Shown one piece after another: positions 11,519 to 22,645 of a stretch of DNA of 64,000 bases. Source of the stretch: Ailurus styani. Its lineage: Eukaryota > Chordata > Mammalia > Carnivora > Ailuridae. A program made the position numbers and the translations under genes. The DNA lies in contig LNAC01000003.1 of NCBI GenBank assembly GCA_002007465.1, positions 10,081,515 to 10,145,514 on the forward strand, in the 5' to 3' direction. The notes under the pieces are model-generated. The model was not told the DNA's origin and made no database searches. It was given only the letters and a program-made list of their open reading frames with translations. How positions within the stretch are numbered: the stretch's first letter is position 1; each line of letters opens with the position of its first letter.

Positions 11519-12829
11519 ATGCTCACCTTCACAGTCACAACCTACATTTCTCAGTGGGATTTCATAACACTATTGATTCAATTGCAGATCAGTGTCAAAC
11601 ACTTTTGTCAAAGTCAGCTCCAGAATCAGTAGTTCTCTTTTGGCCCAAAGGTACCGCAGTAGTTCTGATTTGCGTAAATCTGTTTTTGGTTTTTGATTCT
11701 TTGTAGAGTCTATTGTTACCAAGATTTGAAAGCAAAACAAAATGCTGATCATTTTACAGAAAAACCAACAACAACAACAACATGTTTACATTTGGCTAGA
11801 AGAAAGCACTAAACTGGAACACCAGAATAATTTTGGAGTGCTTATAATTTGTTCAAGACTGTGAGAAATGACAAAAGGACACCCCTCCCAAACTGATATG
11901 TCCCTCTGTTAAAGTTATTCCTGGAGAAAGGACACACATTTTTGGTAATTTTGAACTTAAAAAATGTACCTCTAAATTTGAACGAGTTCCAGAATGAGGC
12001 CTACAGACTGGAACTGTAAAATTGAAGGAAGAAGAACTTCTACATGTGATGGCATTGGTATCTGTGACTTGGAGATCATATGGCCTATGTTGTGTAGTCC
12101 ATATTTTGATTTAGGGTTTTTGAAACTTAAAAATCAATAGGTTGAAAATAATGAAAATTTTAAAAAGATTGAATAGAATAAATGCCTTAGTTAAACTATA
12201 AATATTATAGAATTGATTTGATCATCAGTGAAGATTAATCAGAACCAAGTTACATCACTATAAGTAAATAGCCATGAGGGATGTATATTAGTTATATCAG
12301 AATGTGATATCTCCCTTATCCTATCTGATGCCCAGCCTTCCACTCATCCCATAAGTCTGCACTTGCATGCACACACACGCACACACACCACATACAACCC
12401 CATGATGGTTAACAATATTAAGTTGAATGAGATCAATTGAGGTTCCAAAAGGAATTCAGAAATAACTGAGGAATTAGGGCCTCGGGTGGGAAATACAGAA
12501 GGAAGGAGATGGAAAATAATTCAGAAATGTGTTGCTTTATATGGACTCTTTTAAGCAACTTCTGGTGTATATATAACATTAATTAGAATTATATTCTACT
12601 TTTTTATTCTTATTTAGGCATTATACATATGCTTCTATTGAAAAATTACTCAAGAAGATGTGTTTATTATAGTTAACCATTGCTTCCTCCTAGAATGAGA
12701 ACCCTAGTTACCAGAGTTCTTATATTCCCCCTCTCTTTTCTCTCTCATCAGTGCTTTGTCAGATGTGGGGCTAAAGACTAGGAATAAAACAAAACAAAAC
12801 AAAAAATACAATGATGTTAGATGTTATTA
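11519..12829. other. Unique AT-rich DNA, no gene seen
   Basis: No recognised exon or repeat. A short CA-rich stretch lies at 12370-12390. Nothing resembling the distal and proximal sequence elements of a real U1 gene was seen in the roughly 250 bp before the U1-like sequence. Confidence 0.5.
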
Positions 12830-12975
12830 ATACTTACCTGGCAGGGGAGATACCATGATCACGAAGGTGGTTTTCCCAGGGCGAGGCTTATCCATTGCAC
12901 TCTGGATGTGCTGACCCCTGCGATTTCCCCAAATGTGGGAAACTCAACTGCAGAATTTGTGGCAGTGAGGGACTG
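12830..12975 (+). pseudogene. RNU1: U1 snRNA retropseudogene, 3'-truncated
   Basis: The sequence matches spliceosomal U1 snRNA from its first base (an 'atacttacctggcagggg' start) through stem-loops I-III and the Sm region. U1 pairs with 5' splice sites through its first ten bases and works in the nucleus within the U1 snRNP. Here the 5' splice-site recognition sequence, the U1-70K loop ('gatcacgaag') and the Sm core ('aatttgtgg') are retained. Differences from the remembered U1 include 'ctctgg' for CUCCGG, 'ctcaactg' for CUCGACUG, 'cagaattt' for CAUAAUUU, and 'cagtgaggg'. The match stops at 'gggactg', about 18 nt short of the normal 164-nt end, so stem-loop IV is missing. An (AATA)n tract follows directly. 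With no visible upstream snRNA promoter elements, this fits a LINE-mobilised dead copy. No clear target duplication was found. Confidence 0.93.
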
Positions 12976-12988
12976 AATAAATAAATAA

Positions 12989-13031
<43 letters not shown>

Positions 13032-13033
13032 AA
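12976..13033 (+). repeat. (AATA)n microsatellite tail of the U1 pseudogene
   Basis: About 14 units of AATA, with one 'aataataa' irregularity near 12985, start immediately after the truncated U1 match. It probably grew from an A-rich retroposition tail. Confidence 0.9.
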
Positions 13034-13284
13034 TATAGGGTCAGTGATAAAAGTGGTTTCAATTTTTGGCCACACTACACTTTTTAATTACCTGCACATT
13101 TTATCAGTCTAGTTCCAATACTTGTTATAAATAGATGAAAATTAACTGCATGATTGAAATAATTCTATTTGATATGTTAAAGATATTATTATATAGTAAT
13201 TGCCTATGTGTTCACTTCTTCAGACCACACATGTTCTTTTATAGATTTTTGCTCTTGGTCCATCTGCTTCTGAGGATAGAATAA

Positions 13285-13327
<43 letters not shown>

Positions 13328-13881
13328 GTCATTTTTTACTTCAGATCTCAAGGAAATTCACTGAAAATGGTCTGTCTTAGATGGCAAAATTGTCACAGAG
13401 AACTCTGACATTTAGTTTACAAAAGGGCACAAAAGAAGAAAGAAAAGAAAAAAAATTTACTTTTTAATGTTTTTGGGTTTTGCTCTCATGCAAACCTCTC
13501 AATGTTTCACTCTCCCTACATCTTTATATTAATTTTCCCATATAGTTTAGCCATAACCATTTACTATAGACAACTTTCTCCTCAGAGTAAATAGAGGATA
13601 TCCATTCAATCAACTTGGATTTTCTGGTCAATTATCTTCTTTTCACCACTAAAATGAACAAACCCAGAAGAAAGGACATAATTGAATAACTTTTTTATAT
13701 CTTATAGTTATATACATTTTTAACATATTGTTAATATTTGTATGTTTATAGTTATAGTTTAAGTTTATAGTTAAAGCTTTACAAACATGTTTGTTGTTAC
13801 ATACCTTTTGATAATTATCTAACAATTTTAGTTTTTGTAATTGTATATAATCATAAAGTTATAATTTTAAAATATAGTTTT
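13034..13881. other. Unique AT-rich DNA with a (TA)n tract
   Basis: No gene seen. A TA/TG-type microsatellite runs from about 13287 to 13324, mostly (TA)n. The stretch from 13690 to 13880 is an unusually AT-rich series of 'tatagttatag' and 'ttaaagtt' variants. Confidence 0.6.
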
Positions 13882-14107
13882 AAAATATACTTTTGTGGGG
13901 CGCCTGGGTGGCTTAGTGGGTTAAAGCCTCTGCCGTCGGCTCAAGTCATGATCTTAGGGTCCTGGGATGGAGCCCCACATCGGGCTCCCTGCTCAGCAGG
14001 GAGCCTGCTTCCCCCTCTCCCTCTGCCTCCCTCTCTGCCTACTTGTGATCTCTCTCTCTCTCTCTCTGCCAAATAAATAAATAAAATCTTAAAAAAAAAA
14101 AAAATAA
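13882..14107 (+). mobile_element. CAN-SINE, sense, first of a tandem pair
   Basis: The body starts at 13897 with 'ggggcgcctgggtggctta', has 'ttaaagcctctgcc', and ends in 'aaataaataaataaaatctt' plus A tail. The left target-site sequence 'aaaatatacttttgt' (13882-13896) has its partner only after the next SINE, at 14317-14330, with one substitution and one missing base. Confidence 0.95.
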
Positions 14108-14330
14108 GGGCGCCTGGGTGGCTCAGTGGGTTAAAGCCTCTGCTTTCGGCTCAGTTCATGATCTCAGCGTCCTGGGATCGAGGCCTGCATCGGGCTCTCT
14201 GCTCAGCAGGGAGCCTGCTTCCTCCTCTCCCTGTCTCTCTGCCTGCCTCTCTGCCTACTTGTGATCTCTCTCTCTGTGTCAAATAAATAAATAAAATCTT
14301 TAAAAAATAAATAAATAAAACATACTTTGT
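14108..14330 (+). mobile_element. CAN-SINE, sense, second of a tandem pair
   Basis: The body starts at 14108 with 'gggcgcctgggtggctcag' directly after the previous A tail and runs through 'aaataaataaataaaatctt' to about 14316, then the shared right target site 'aaaacatactttgt'. It probably inserted into the A tail of the first copy. The two differ at several positions, so this is not a simple duplication. Confidence 0.95.
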
Positions 14331-14391
14331 TATAATATAGTTTAAATTTTTAATAACTTAATTGTAAAATATAATGCTTTGGTTTTTTGTT

Positions 14392-14596
14392 TGTTTTTTA
14401 ATTTTTTTTTTTATTTGACAGAGAGAGAGATCACAAGTAGGCAGAGAGGCAGGCAGAGGGAGAGGAGGAAGCAGGCTCCCCGCTGAGCAGGGAGCACGAT
14501 GCGGGCCTCGATCCCAGGACCCTGAGATCATGATCCAAGCCAAAGGCAGAGGCTTTAACCCACTGAGCCACCCAGGAGCCCTGTTTTTTAATTTTT
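14392..14596 (-). mobile_element. CAN-SINE, antisense, with 15-bp TSD
   Basis: Minus-strand CAN-SINE of the 'ttaaagcc' type with body 14407-14581. The repeat 'tgttttttaattttt' at 14392-14406 and 14582-14596 is exact, although its T-richness lowers its information content. Confidence 0.93.
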
Positions 14597-14780
14597 GTTA
14601 TCAAAGTACAAGTCAGGCACAGTGTTACATTAATTTCAGGTATTTAATATGATTCAAAAATTCTATACATTTCTTTTTATTGGCCCTTAAAATAAGTGTA
14701 CTCTTAATCCCCTTTATCTATTTCATCCATCACCCCACCAACTTCCCCTGTGGCAACCACCAGCTTGGAATATAATGCTT
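14597..14780 (-). mobile_element. L1 3' untranslated fragment, antisense
   Basis: 'cagtgttacattaatttcag', then 'actcttaatcccctttatc' and 'ccccaccaacttcccctg', follow the complement of carnivore/eutherian L1 3' sequence in order. It is sandwiched between two CAN-SINEs. Family inferred from memory. Confidence 0.55.
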
Positions 14781-14783
14781 CCA

Positions 14784-14996
14784 GGGGTGCCTGGGTGGCT
14801 CAGTTAGTTAAGTGTCTGCCTTTGGCTCTGGTCATGATCTCAGGGTCCTGGGATGGAGTCCCAAGTTGTTGGGCTCCCTGCTCAGTGGGGAGTCTGCTTT
14901 TCCCTCTCCCTCTGCTCCTCTCCCCTGGTCATACTCTATCTCTGTCTCTCTCAAATAAATAAATATAATCTTTAAAAAAAAAAACCTATAGTGCTT
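14784..14996 (+). mobile_element. CAN-SINE, sense, older subfamily
   Basis: Begins 'ggggtgcctgggtggctcag' with the 'ttagttaagtgtctgcc' spelling typical of older or pan-caniform copies, and ends 'aaataaataaatataatctt' plus A tail near 14985. The probable target duplication is degraded: 'tataatgcttc' before and 'tatagtgcttc' after. Confidence 0.9.
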
Positions 14997-15989
14997 CGAA
15001 ATTGGAATATTTACATTCATTGGAAGAGACAGCCACATTCAAAATAGAAAAAAACTATAAAGAATCGCATGTTTTGGACATGTTTTTGCATATAAGCATT
15101 GTATTGTGGCTGTCCCAATATTTATATGCGGGTACAAATCTATTTGACTGTTGCTGTCGACCATAGCACTGTTATCTCCTTTTTTATTTCCTTGGATATT
15201 TTGAAGTTGCTAAGCTCACTCATCAACACAAGTCTTCCTGACATTTGGCATTTTCTATTTTGTCACTGTCTCTCTGCAACAAATCTAGGATGTTAATATA
15301 TCTAAGTACATAAGTCCAAAACATTTAGACAAAAAGAAAAGAAAAAAGATAAAGAAGAAAAGAAGGAAAGCAAAAAAAAACAAAAAAAAACAAAAAAAAA
15401 ACAACCGAAAACAAAAACAAAAAACAAAGAAAGGTTAAAGTAAGAAAAGTCCATCCAGTGAAATTTTTGTTGAGGCCAAGATATGGAAATACCTGAAGAT
15501 AGCTCTAGACCCTTGCTTTGGTCTTATTTTTCCTTATCCAATTGTTTTGAGAAGTCCGATGCTTTTCCATTAAATACTAAAGATATTATTATTTTTCATA
15601 AGTGTTTTCTTGCTTTTTCAAATTCTATACCCTTTATTTTTACACCTTATATCTTGTAAAGCCTTCAAGTTTTCTCTTAATGATACTCTCTTACTCTATC
15701 CATATTCATCACTAACCCTTATTCTATATCCCACACTAGTGAAGTTGCTAGAACACAAACTTCCATTGCTGGCCCCCACATCCCTCCAAAATAAGTTTTG
15801 TTCTGTACCACTGCAAGATATTGAATGGATCACCTATTTCCTCTCAACTTTAAAGCTATCATGAGGAGTTTGTGTTGTAGAAAATAATTTTTAGTTTTTT
15901 TTTAAAATAAGTGCCTGATTTCTTGAAATTGTTCCACAAATAAGGGTATCTAAAACATGGAAATACTTAACACAAAACTGAGGGGAGAT
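14997..15989. other. Unique DNA with an A-rich simple tract
   Basis: No gene seen. Positions 15330-15432 are an A-rich tract of AAAG and AAAC variants on the + strand. The 84-codon frame at 15610-15864 has no recognisable family. Confidence 0.55.
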
Positions 15990-16515
15990 CTGCCTTTAAA
16001 AGTATACCCACAAGATCCAGCAATTCCATTCCTATGTATATATCCCCCCAAATTGAAAACAGGTAAAATATTCATATTTGAATGTTTATAGCTGCACTAT
16101 TCACAAGAGCCTAAAGGTGGAAACAACTCAAGTGTCTGTCCATCAAGGATGAATGGATGAAATGTGGTGTACACATAAAATGGAATATTATTTAGACATA
16201 AAAAGAAAATACTGGTATGTGCTATAACATGGCAAAACCTCGAAAGCATTTTGCTAAGTGTAATAAATCAGACATAAAAGAATAACTGCATGATTCCATT
16301 TATATGAAGTATCAAAACACTTGAATTCATAGAGAAAGAAAACAGATTTGTGGTTGCCAGGGGCTGGGAGGAGTAGGGACTAAGTGGCTGCTTATGAGTA
16401 CAGGGGTAATAAAAATGTTTTGGAATTTGATATAAGTGGTGGCTTCCCAACAATATCAACGTGCTAACATGCCACTGAATTGTATACTTTAAAATGGTTC
16501 TCTCTAAAAATAAAG
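15990..16515 (+). mobile_element. Old L1 3' end, sense
   Basis: It follows L1 ORF2 end and 3' UTR wording: 'gaatgtttatagctgcac', 'gatgaatggatgaaatgtgg', 'atggaatattatttagac', 'ggttgccaggggctggg' and 'gaattgtatactttaaaatg'. That is an L1M-type 3' terminus, truncated at the 5' side and with disrupted coding. Confidence 0.75.
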
Positions 16516-17924
16516 AAATAAATAAATAGATATTAAAAAATAAAATAAGATGGTTAATGCTGTAATTATTTGATTTTCGCTTCAATTTTTTAAAAAGGGA
16601 AAAAACACTTCTGCATACATGTTTGGGGTCAACATTTTTAATCAGATAAAAGATAAATGTAATAATAATAGCCTCTAGAATCTTCTTTGTAGTAGTGCTC
16701 TTAATTTGTCTTTAACAATACTTTGTACTTTCCTTCATTCCTTTTTTTTTCTCATCTGATTTCATAGTTGAAGATACAAAAAGAATGTAACAGCCTTCAG
16801 TTCCTCCAGGTTATGTTTTATTGGTTAATTAATACCTGCTTTAAGTGGTTGAAGATATTTGAGTGTGCCTGAGTTGTGTATTAATGGAGTACTAAAACAT
16901 GCCCTGTCATGTCTTAATTCCTCCAAACAGCCTCACACTGCATAAGTGAAAAGTGATTAAAACTTAAATGTCTTACCACCAAAGTACTTACTAACTTGGT
17001 CAGATATGATTAAATGATTAATCATTTGTTCACTGGCAGTCATAAATCTTTCTTCATTCTGGTGTTACATATTATAATTTTTCTGGGTCATTTAGGTGAT
17101 AGACTATTTTCTTGTTCCTCTAGATTTTATGTGCTCTGTTCTTTCTTTTTAAACCATGATCAAACATATGGAAGAAACATATGGTCAGCCAGTTATGTGA
17201 TAAAAGTCCTTGAATATTGGGTGAAAATGTTCACATAATGGGGTTTTAGAGCAAGTCTCTCATATAGCCTGTAAAGAAGAATTCCGATGTTACTAGAATG
17301 CAAAATATAAAATCCATATGTGAAATAAATCCAGCGCCTGTCTGGGTTTTACTTTTATATCAAGACTTTAGAAAAGCTATGGGCATTTCTTACTGAAAAT
17401 ATCCATGGTTTTATGTTTCTGTGAAAGTAGAGTGTTTCGTAAAATATATGCCTGTTAATATTTCATAATGAATTCAGTTAATAGTCATACTATAAAGTCC
17501 TTGAGGTCAGCAAAGAATCATCTTGTAATGAAAGCACTTCTAAAATTGTCTTTCTACTCTATTTATATTTCAGGCAAAATTTGGGACATTAAGCAACTGC
17601 TTTACCTTATCAAGCCCCCAATTTTCCTGCAAAATAAGCATATGTTACAATTCCAGATTGTAACAGTAACACAAATTCATATATAAAAAGTGTTTGCCAT
17701 ACTGCCCAATTCTGCATCTACTTCTCTATCTCACCTAATGAATTCCACTGTTTCCTCTTTAAGTTCCAATTAAAGTATAATCATATTTTAGGGCAAAGAT
17801 GACTAGATGGATGTAAAAAATACAGGATGACCCTAATTAATTTATAAATTTAATGCAGTTTCAATAAAAATCCAATTTTTTGGACCTTGATGCTGTTTGT
17901 AAATTCATCAATTTACATATCATG
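16516..17924. other. Unique AT-rich DNA, no gene seen
   Basis: No exon, RNA or recognisable repeat. Short frames such as 17014-17238 and 17468-17686 look like chance. Confidence 0.5.
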
Positions 17925-18794
17925 ATATGTGAATATCTCAGATTCTGTTCTGAGACCTATTATCTTTTCCATCCAATTTGAGTTCCTAGATGATTTCACC
18001 CACCATTAAAGTTTTAAAAACCTCTATATTTCAACAACTACCAAATTTACTTCTACAGTTCCCAAGACTCTTATATCCAACTGACCATTTGGTTTCTCAA
18101 TGTGGATATCTAACAGGCATTCCAAAATTAAAGCTAACATGTTCCAAGCTGAAATCTTGAGTCCCATTCATCTCATTAAGACCAAAACCCTAGAATCATT
18201 TTTTACTTCACTATTACTTTTTATAATTTTTACTGAAACATCAGCAAATCCTATTGCCTACCTTCCAAAAACATCAAGAATCTGACCAGTTCTCGCCAAC
18301 CACCCTATCACCATGGCATCCCAACCTACCATGATGAAATTTTAATAGACCCCTGGCTTATCTTCCAGCTCCCACTTTTGCCTCTCTATGGTCTATTCAT
18401 CACATAGTAGCCAGAATGAACTTCTTAGTACTTGAGTCAGAGCATGCAGTTTATATAATAAAATTCTACATGGCTTTTTATTGCTTTTAAAATAAACAGC
18501 AAATTTCCTAGAAGACCAAATAACCCCTTTCTGGTCCTTGATACTTTTTCTCTCCCTAGATTGCTGCACTCCAGCCAAAGTGGGCATCATATGGTTATTC
18601 TTAAAACACTGTCTGATACTTCGGGTAGAAGTAGGGCCTTTGTACACATTCTTTCCTTTGCTTGGAAAGATCTTCCTCCAGATATTCTCAAGTCTCCCTC
18701 CTTCACTTTTTTCATATCTCTGCCTAAATGTCCCATCTTTTAAGAGGAATTCTCTGACCATCTTCCTCTAAAATAATACCCTTGTCTCTCTTTG
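17925..18794 (+). mobile_element. L2 LINE, long sense fragment (left part)
   Basis: Blocks appear in L2 order: 'atatccaactgaccattt', 'aacatgttccaagctgaaat', 'cagcaaatcctattgcctac', 'catagtagccagaatgaac', 'ttgctgcactccagcc', 'ctttgcttggaaagatcttc' and 'gaggaattctctgaccatc'. These are decayed L2 ORF2 (endonuclease/reverse-transcriptase protein) C-terminal codons. L2 is extinct in placental mammals. The minus-strand 122-codon frame at 18393-18761 is an antisense shadow. The element resumes after the LTR-like insert. Confidence 0.75.
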
Positions 18795-19254
18795 TGATGG
18801 TTAATTTTATGTGTCAACTTGGCTAGGATGTAGTGTTCATTTGCTTGATTAAACAGTAGTTTAGATTTTCTGTGAAGATATTTTTCAGATATGATTAGCC
18901 ATTAAACCAGTGGAGTTTGAGTAAAGATTACCTTCTATTATATAGGTGGGCCTCATCTAGTCAGTCAAAAGCCTTAAGAGAAAAACCTGAGTTTCCTCAA
19001 AGAGGAAGAATTCTCTGACTACCTTCCAACTCGAGATCATGATATCAATGTCTATCAGAATTCCCAGCCTGTTGGCCTTCCTTGCAGATTTCTTACTTGC
19101 CAGCCCCCCATAGTCATATGAAGCAATTCCTTAAAATAAGTCATCGGGCTCTCTCTCTCTCTCATTGAGGGTGTGTGTGTGTGTGTGTGTGTGCATGTGT
19201 GACTGTCTGTTTGTCTTATTGGTTCTGTTTCTCTGGAGAACCCTGATTGATACA
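18795..19254 (+). mobile_element. LTR-like interspersed repeat inserted in L2
   Basis: It starts 'tgatggttaattttatgtgt' and ends 'ctctggagaaccctgattga' plus 'tacac', a widespread mammalian repeat with LTR-like TG start and ERVL/MaLR-style ending. I cannot assign the family. A (CT)n/(GT)n tract (19150-19193) lies near its 3' end. L2 flanks it on both sides, so it is younger than the L2. Confidence 0.55.
19171..19193. repeat. (GT)n microsatellite
   Basis: About 11 GT units preceded by a short (CT)n at 19150-19162. Confidence 0.9.
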
Positions 19255-19392
19255 CCCTTTGCTTACTTATGTATTGTCTGCCTCCTCTCTTTGAAGATAA
19301 GCTCAAGAAGGAAGAAGTTTTCAGTATTATATTTACCGTTGTAATTCCAGTACCTTGAAAAAGCCTTGGTGCATATTTGCCAAATATATACA
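19255..19392 (+). mobile_element. L2 3' end, sense (right part)
   Basis: 'gcttacttatgtattgtctg', 'gaagataagctcaagaagg' and 'ttgtaattccagtaccttg' continue the L2 3' terminus in the same orientation as the left part, supporting one L2 split by the LTR-like repeat. A (TAGA)n microsatellite (19394-19443) follows. Confidence 0.6.
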
Positions 19393-19393
19393 T

Positions 19394-19443
19394 ATAGATA
19401 GATGATAGATAGAGAGATAGATAGATAAATAGATAGATAGTAG
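19394..19443. repeat. (TAGA)n tetranucleotide repeat
   Basis: About 50 bp of imperfect GATA/TAGA units at the end of the L2. Confidence 0.9.
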
Positions 19444-19572
19444 ATATTCCAAACCTATTTGTTAATGAACCAATGACTAAGCACAAGAGTTTAGAAATAT
19501 TATAATTATTTAGAGTGAATATTTTTTTCTACCAGACATTAAAATGCATTTGTGGGAAATGGTAAAGTTTCC

Positions 19573-20118
19573 TTCTTTATTATAGCTAAATAATATCCCA
19601 TTGTATATATCATATGTATATTTATACCACATTTTCTTTATCCTGCCATTTGCAACAACATGGATGAAACTGGAAGACGTTATGCTAAGTGAAATAAGCC
19701 AGACAGAGAAATTCAAATACTGTATGACCTCAATTTTATGTGGAATCTAAAATAAATAAATAAAGTTGGACTCAGAAACTGAGAGTAAAATAGTGGTTTC
19801 CAGGGGCTGGGGAACGATGGAAATGGGGGGGATGTTGGTCAAAGGGCGCACACATTCCATTATAAGATAAATAGTTCTGGGAATCTAATGTACAGCATGT
19901 TGATTATAGTTAATAATATTGTACTGTATATTTGAAATTTGCTAAAAGAGTAAATCTTAAGTGTTCTCACCACAGAAAAAGAATGGTAACTATGTGGGGT
20001 GATGTAAGTTTTAATTGATTGTGGCACCTCATCTCACAATATATACATATGTCAAATCATCATATTATATATTTAACTGCATAACAGTGTTGTCAGGTCT
20101 ATCTCAATTAAAGCGAGA
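19573..20118 (+). mobile_element. L1 3' end with 5' inversion (twin-priming form)
   Basis: Positions 19573-19643 carry the L1 ORF2 end in antisense ('taaataatatcccattgtat' ... 'ttataccacattttcttta'). From 19644 the adjoining L1 sequence runs in sense ('tgccatttgcaacaacatgg', 'gctaagtgaaataagccag', 'ggtttccaggggctggg', 'ctcaattaaag'). Facing orientation with the two arms abutting in the L1 consensus is the signature of twin priming. Old L1M-type family; coding is lost. Confidence 0.75.
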
Positions 20119-22435
20119 AAAGTAACTAGTGAAAATAAATTATTAATAAAGAAGATACATTTGTAACCAAGCATACGTCTGTTTCCCATTCAGGGCTAGT
20201 ACATTTAGGAATTAAAAGGAGTTTATCTCATTTCTGTGAATGAGTCTTCTATTCACCCCATCAACTTCTACTTTCTAGTTTAACTTTCTGCCATTCAAAG
20301 GTCTACCTAGGCTTTACTTTTGATCATCACCTGGAATTCCAAAATGAATCACTGCCTCATCCTCATTGGATGGCTGATGGTTAGTATTTGTGCTGTCGAA
20401 GCAAGCACATGGAAGGCTGATGTCACAAAAGTCACACAATCCTTTATTGTCATTGCCTCCAATTTCCTTCCCATGTAGGGCTCTGTGAGTAATGCCATTT
20501 ACTGAAAAGTAGGAAAATTTATGGTACAGGAGAAAAAAACACTTAAATCTGTATGCTAAGTATGCTTGTTCCTAGAGTCTAAAGAAAATGAGAGGAGAAA
20601 AGAAATCTCCTTCATAGGAGTCCCATTTTTGACAGCTCTCAGTGCTAAGTTTGCTTCTCTAGCCTGATGTCTAGTCTTTTACCTCTTCATTGGCTGGAGA
20701 ATGCACTCCACCTTCTGTGCCTATTCACTCTGCCTCCTACTCATATATTTCTTGACTCTCCGCAGTACATTTCTCAAGTCCTACATTACTCATTTTAAAC
20801 AATCATTATAGAAAAGACATCAGCTATAGGTTTCTAACATCCCAATCAGTCTCCTTTGACACCTCTTCACCAGTTTGAAATGGATATGTACCTTGGTTGT
20901 TCTTCCTGCATCCTTATGGGTAACCATTAGGGTAAATATTAGGGTAGCTTGTGGGTAAGTATTAGGCCAAACACTGAGTGAAAGGGGCCAGAGTTAATAA
21001 ATGTTTGTGTATAAGCACACTTGCACATTTAGCACTCCTTTCAAAGAGTATATATTCAAACAATTACCTAAAATCAACATCATCCAAAAATCCCCCTTCA
21101 GATCCACAATGAAAACAGAATTTTTTTATTGCTTTGTAGACTGTGAATTCTTCTTTTTTTAGTATGGTGCTCAACCCAGCCTGAGTATCTACTGATATAT
21201 ATACAAATAAGCAAGACCTTTTGCTGAACTTTGTAAAAAACATAGACACAATATTCTTATCTACTCAAAGACCTGGCTAAAAGTTTGGAAACTCCCTTTC
21301 AGTATAGAAGTGAGAGTCAAACACTCCTGCACTGGGAAAAAACTTTTTTTAGCACTAGACGGGAACAAAACAGAAACCATGGTTAATTTTGGAGAAAAAT
21401 ATGGAAGACACTATATGGCTATGTAAGGACAACTGTAAGGTGATTCTTGAGGATCCAATTACCGCAGAGCCAACAGGAGTGACCCTGTAAAACAAAATCA
21501 TCACCAAGGTCCCTGCTTTCCTGTAAAGTGTAAATTCCGCCATGGAAGAGGGAGATGGGGGGACTGCATTAATTATGTTCTTCATAAATGGAGTCACATT
21601 AATTTTGAGTGAGAGAGTGACAGCTTTGGAAAGCTCTGTGCATGATTCAGAAATCTTGAGATAAAAGGTAATTTTTTTCCCAAAAGGTAATTTTTATTTT
21701 ATTAAAGTCAGTTCTAGAAGATAAAGTTGAGAATTGGATATCTTTGTATTGTGATTGCATGATTCAAAATTTTCTTAATTTTGAATGAGGAAATAATAAA
21801 AACAGTATGAATTTTTAATAAAATGGTAGTGATCCAGAATAGTTTTTTGTAAAAGAAATACTGTTTTTTAGGGGCTCTAAGTCATCTCCTGACTTGTACT
21901 ATAAACAGCATCTTCCAGGCTGTCATGACTCTAGCAGGCCTGGCTGGAAACCACAGGGAGGGTTGGGACACATATTTGTCATAAGACTCATAACTTATTC
22001 TGCAAAATTTCAGAATGAGTGTTAAAAATAAAAGCTATTATTGCACCTATCTGTAAATTGTTCACTCTAGTTTTATGTACCAGAATCATTTAGTTTTTAT
22101 TTTTAACTAGATTTTATTAATTTGAAAAGTAAGCTTAATTTGGACAGAATTGTGAACTATTTCTTTTAAAGTTCCATTAAAGTTTTGGGGGCATGACTTG
22201 ATTTTCATTGCATTTTATAGAAATATGTCTACTGTTAGTTTGTCTTTTAAAGGGGTGAATCAAAGACTCTCCTACATATAATAATTGAACTGAAATATTC
22301 CAATACTGGTAAATTTTAGTACATTACATTATCCTAGTCTGCTACTGCAGAAAATAAAAGAGGAGGAATCGAAATCAGAGAGGACCCCAACACAAGGGAA
22401 TTTTTTAATACCATACTGCATTTCTCCCACGTCTA
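20119..22435. other. Unique AT-rich DNA, no gene seen
   Basis: No exon, RNA gene or confident repeat. The minus-strand frames at 21064-21249 and 21355-21597 have no known domain. At 21668-21690 the phrase 'aaaggtaattttt' occurs twice in direct repeat. Confidence 0.5.
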
Positions 22436-22439
22436 ACCA

Positions 22440-22645
22440 TTCTTTAATTTTCTACTCAACCAGTAGTGTTAAGTGTCCAGTGTGTGCCAGGCACTGTTCT
22501 TGGCACATGGGATAGTAGTGGACAAAACATCCCCAAAGTTAAGACTGTGACAATCTTTTTATTTTGAATCAAGACACTCAGCTGATAAATGACAGAGCTG
22601 GACTTTCAACCTACCCAGTTCTCTCTAGAATTCAGAACCTGTATA
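22440..22645. mobile_element. Antisense L2 3' remnant next to a MIR-like fragment
   Basis: 'gtgtgccaggcactgttctt' with 'gtggacaaaacatccccaaa' is the complement of the L2 3' end (22440-22535). 'cagctgataaatgacagagc' and following (22560-22645) resemble the sense MIR 3' half. Both are short and decayed. Confidence 0.5.

Noticed and set aside
12830..12975. Functional U1 snRNA gene
   Set aside because: The 3' stem-loop and 3' box are missing, a microsatellite follows directly, no snRNA promoter elements were seen, and there are substitutions next to the Sm site.
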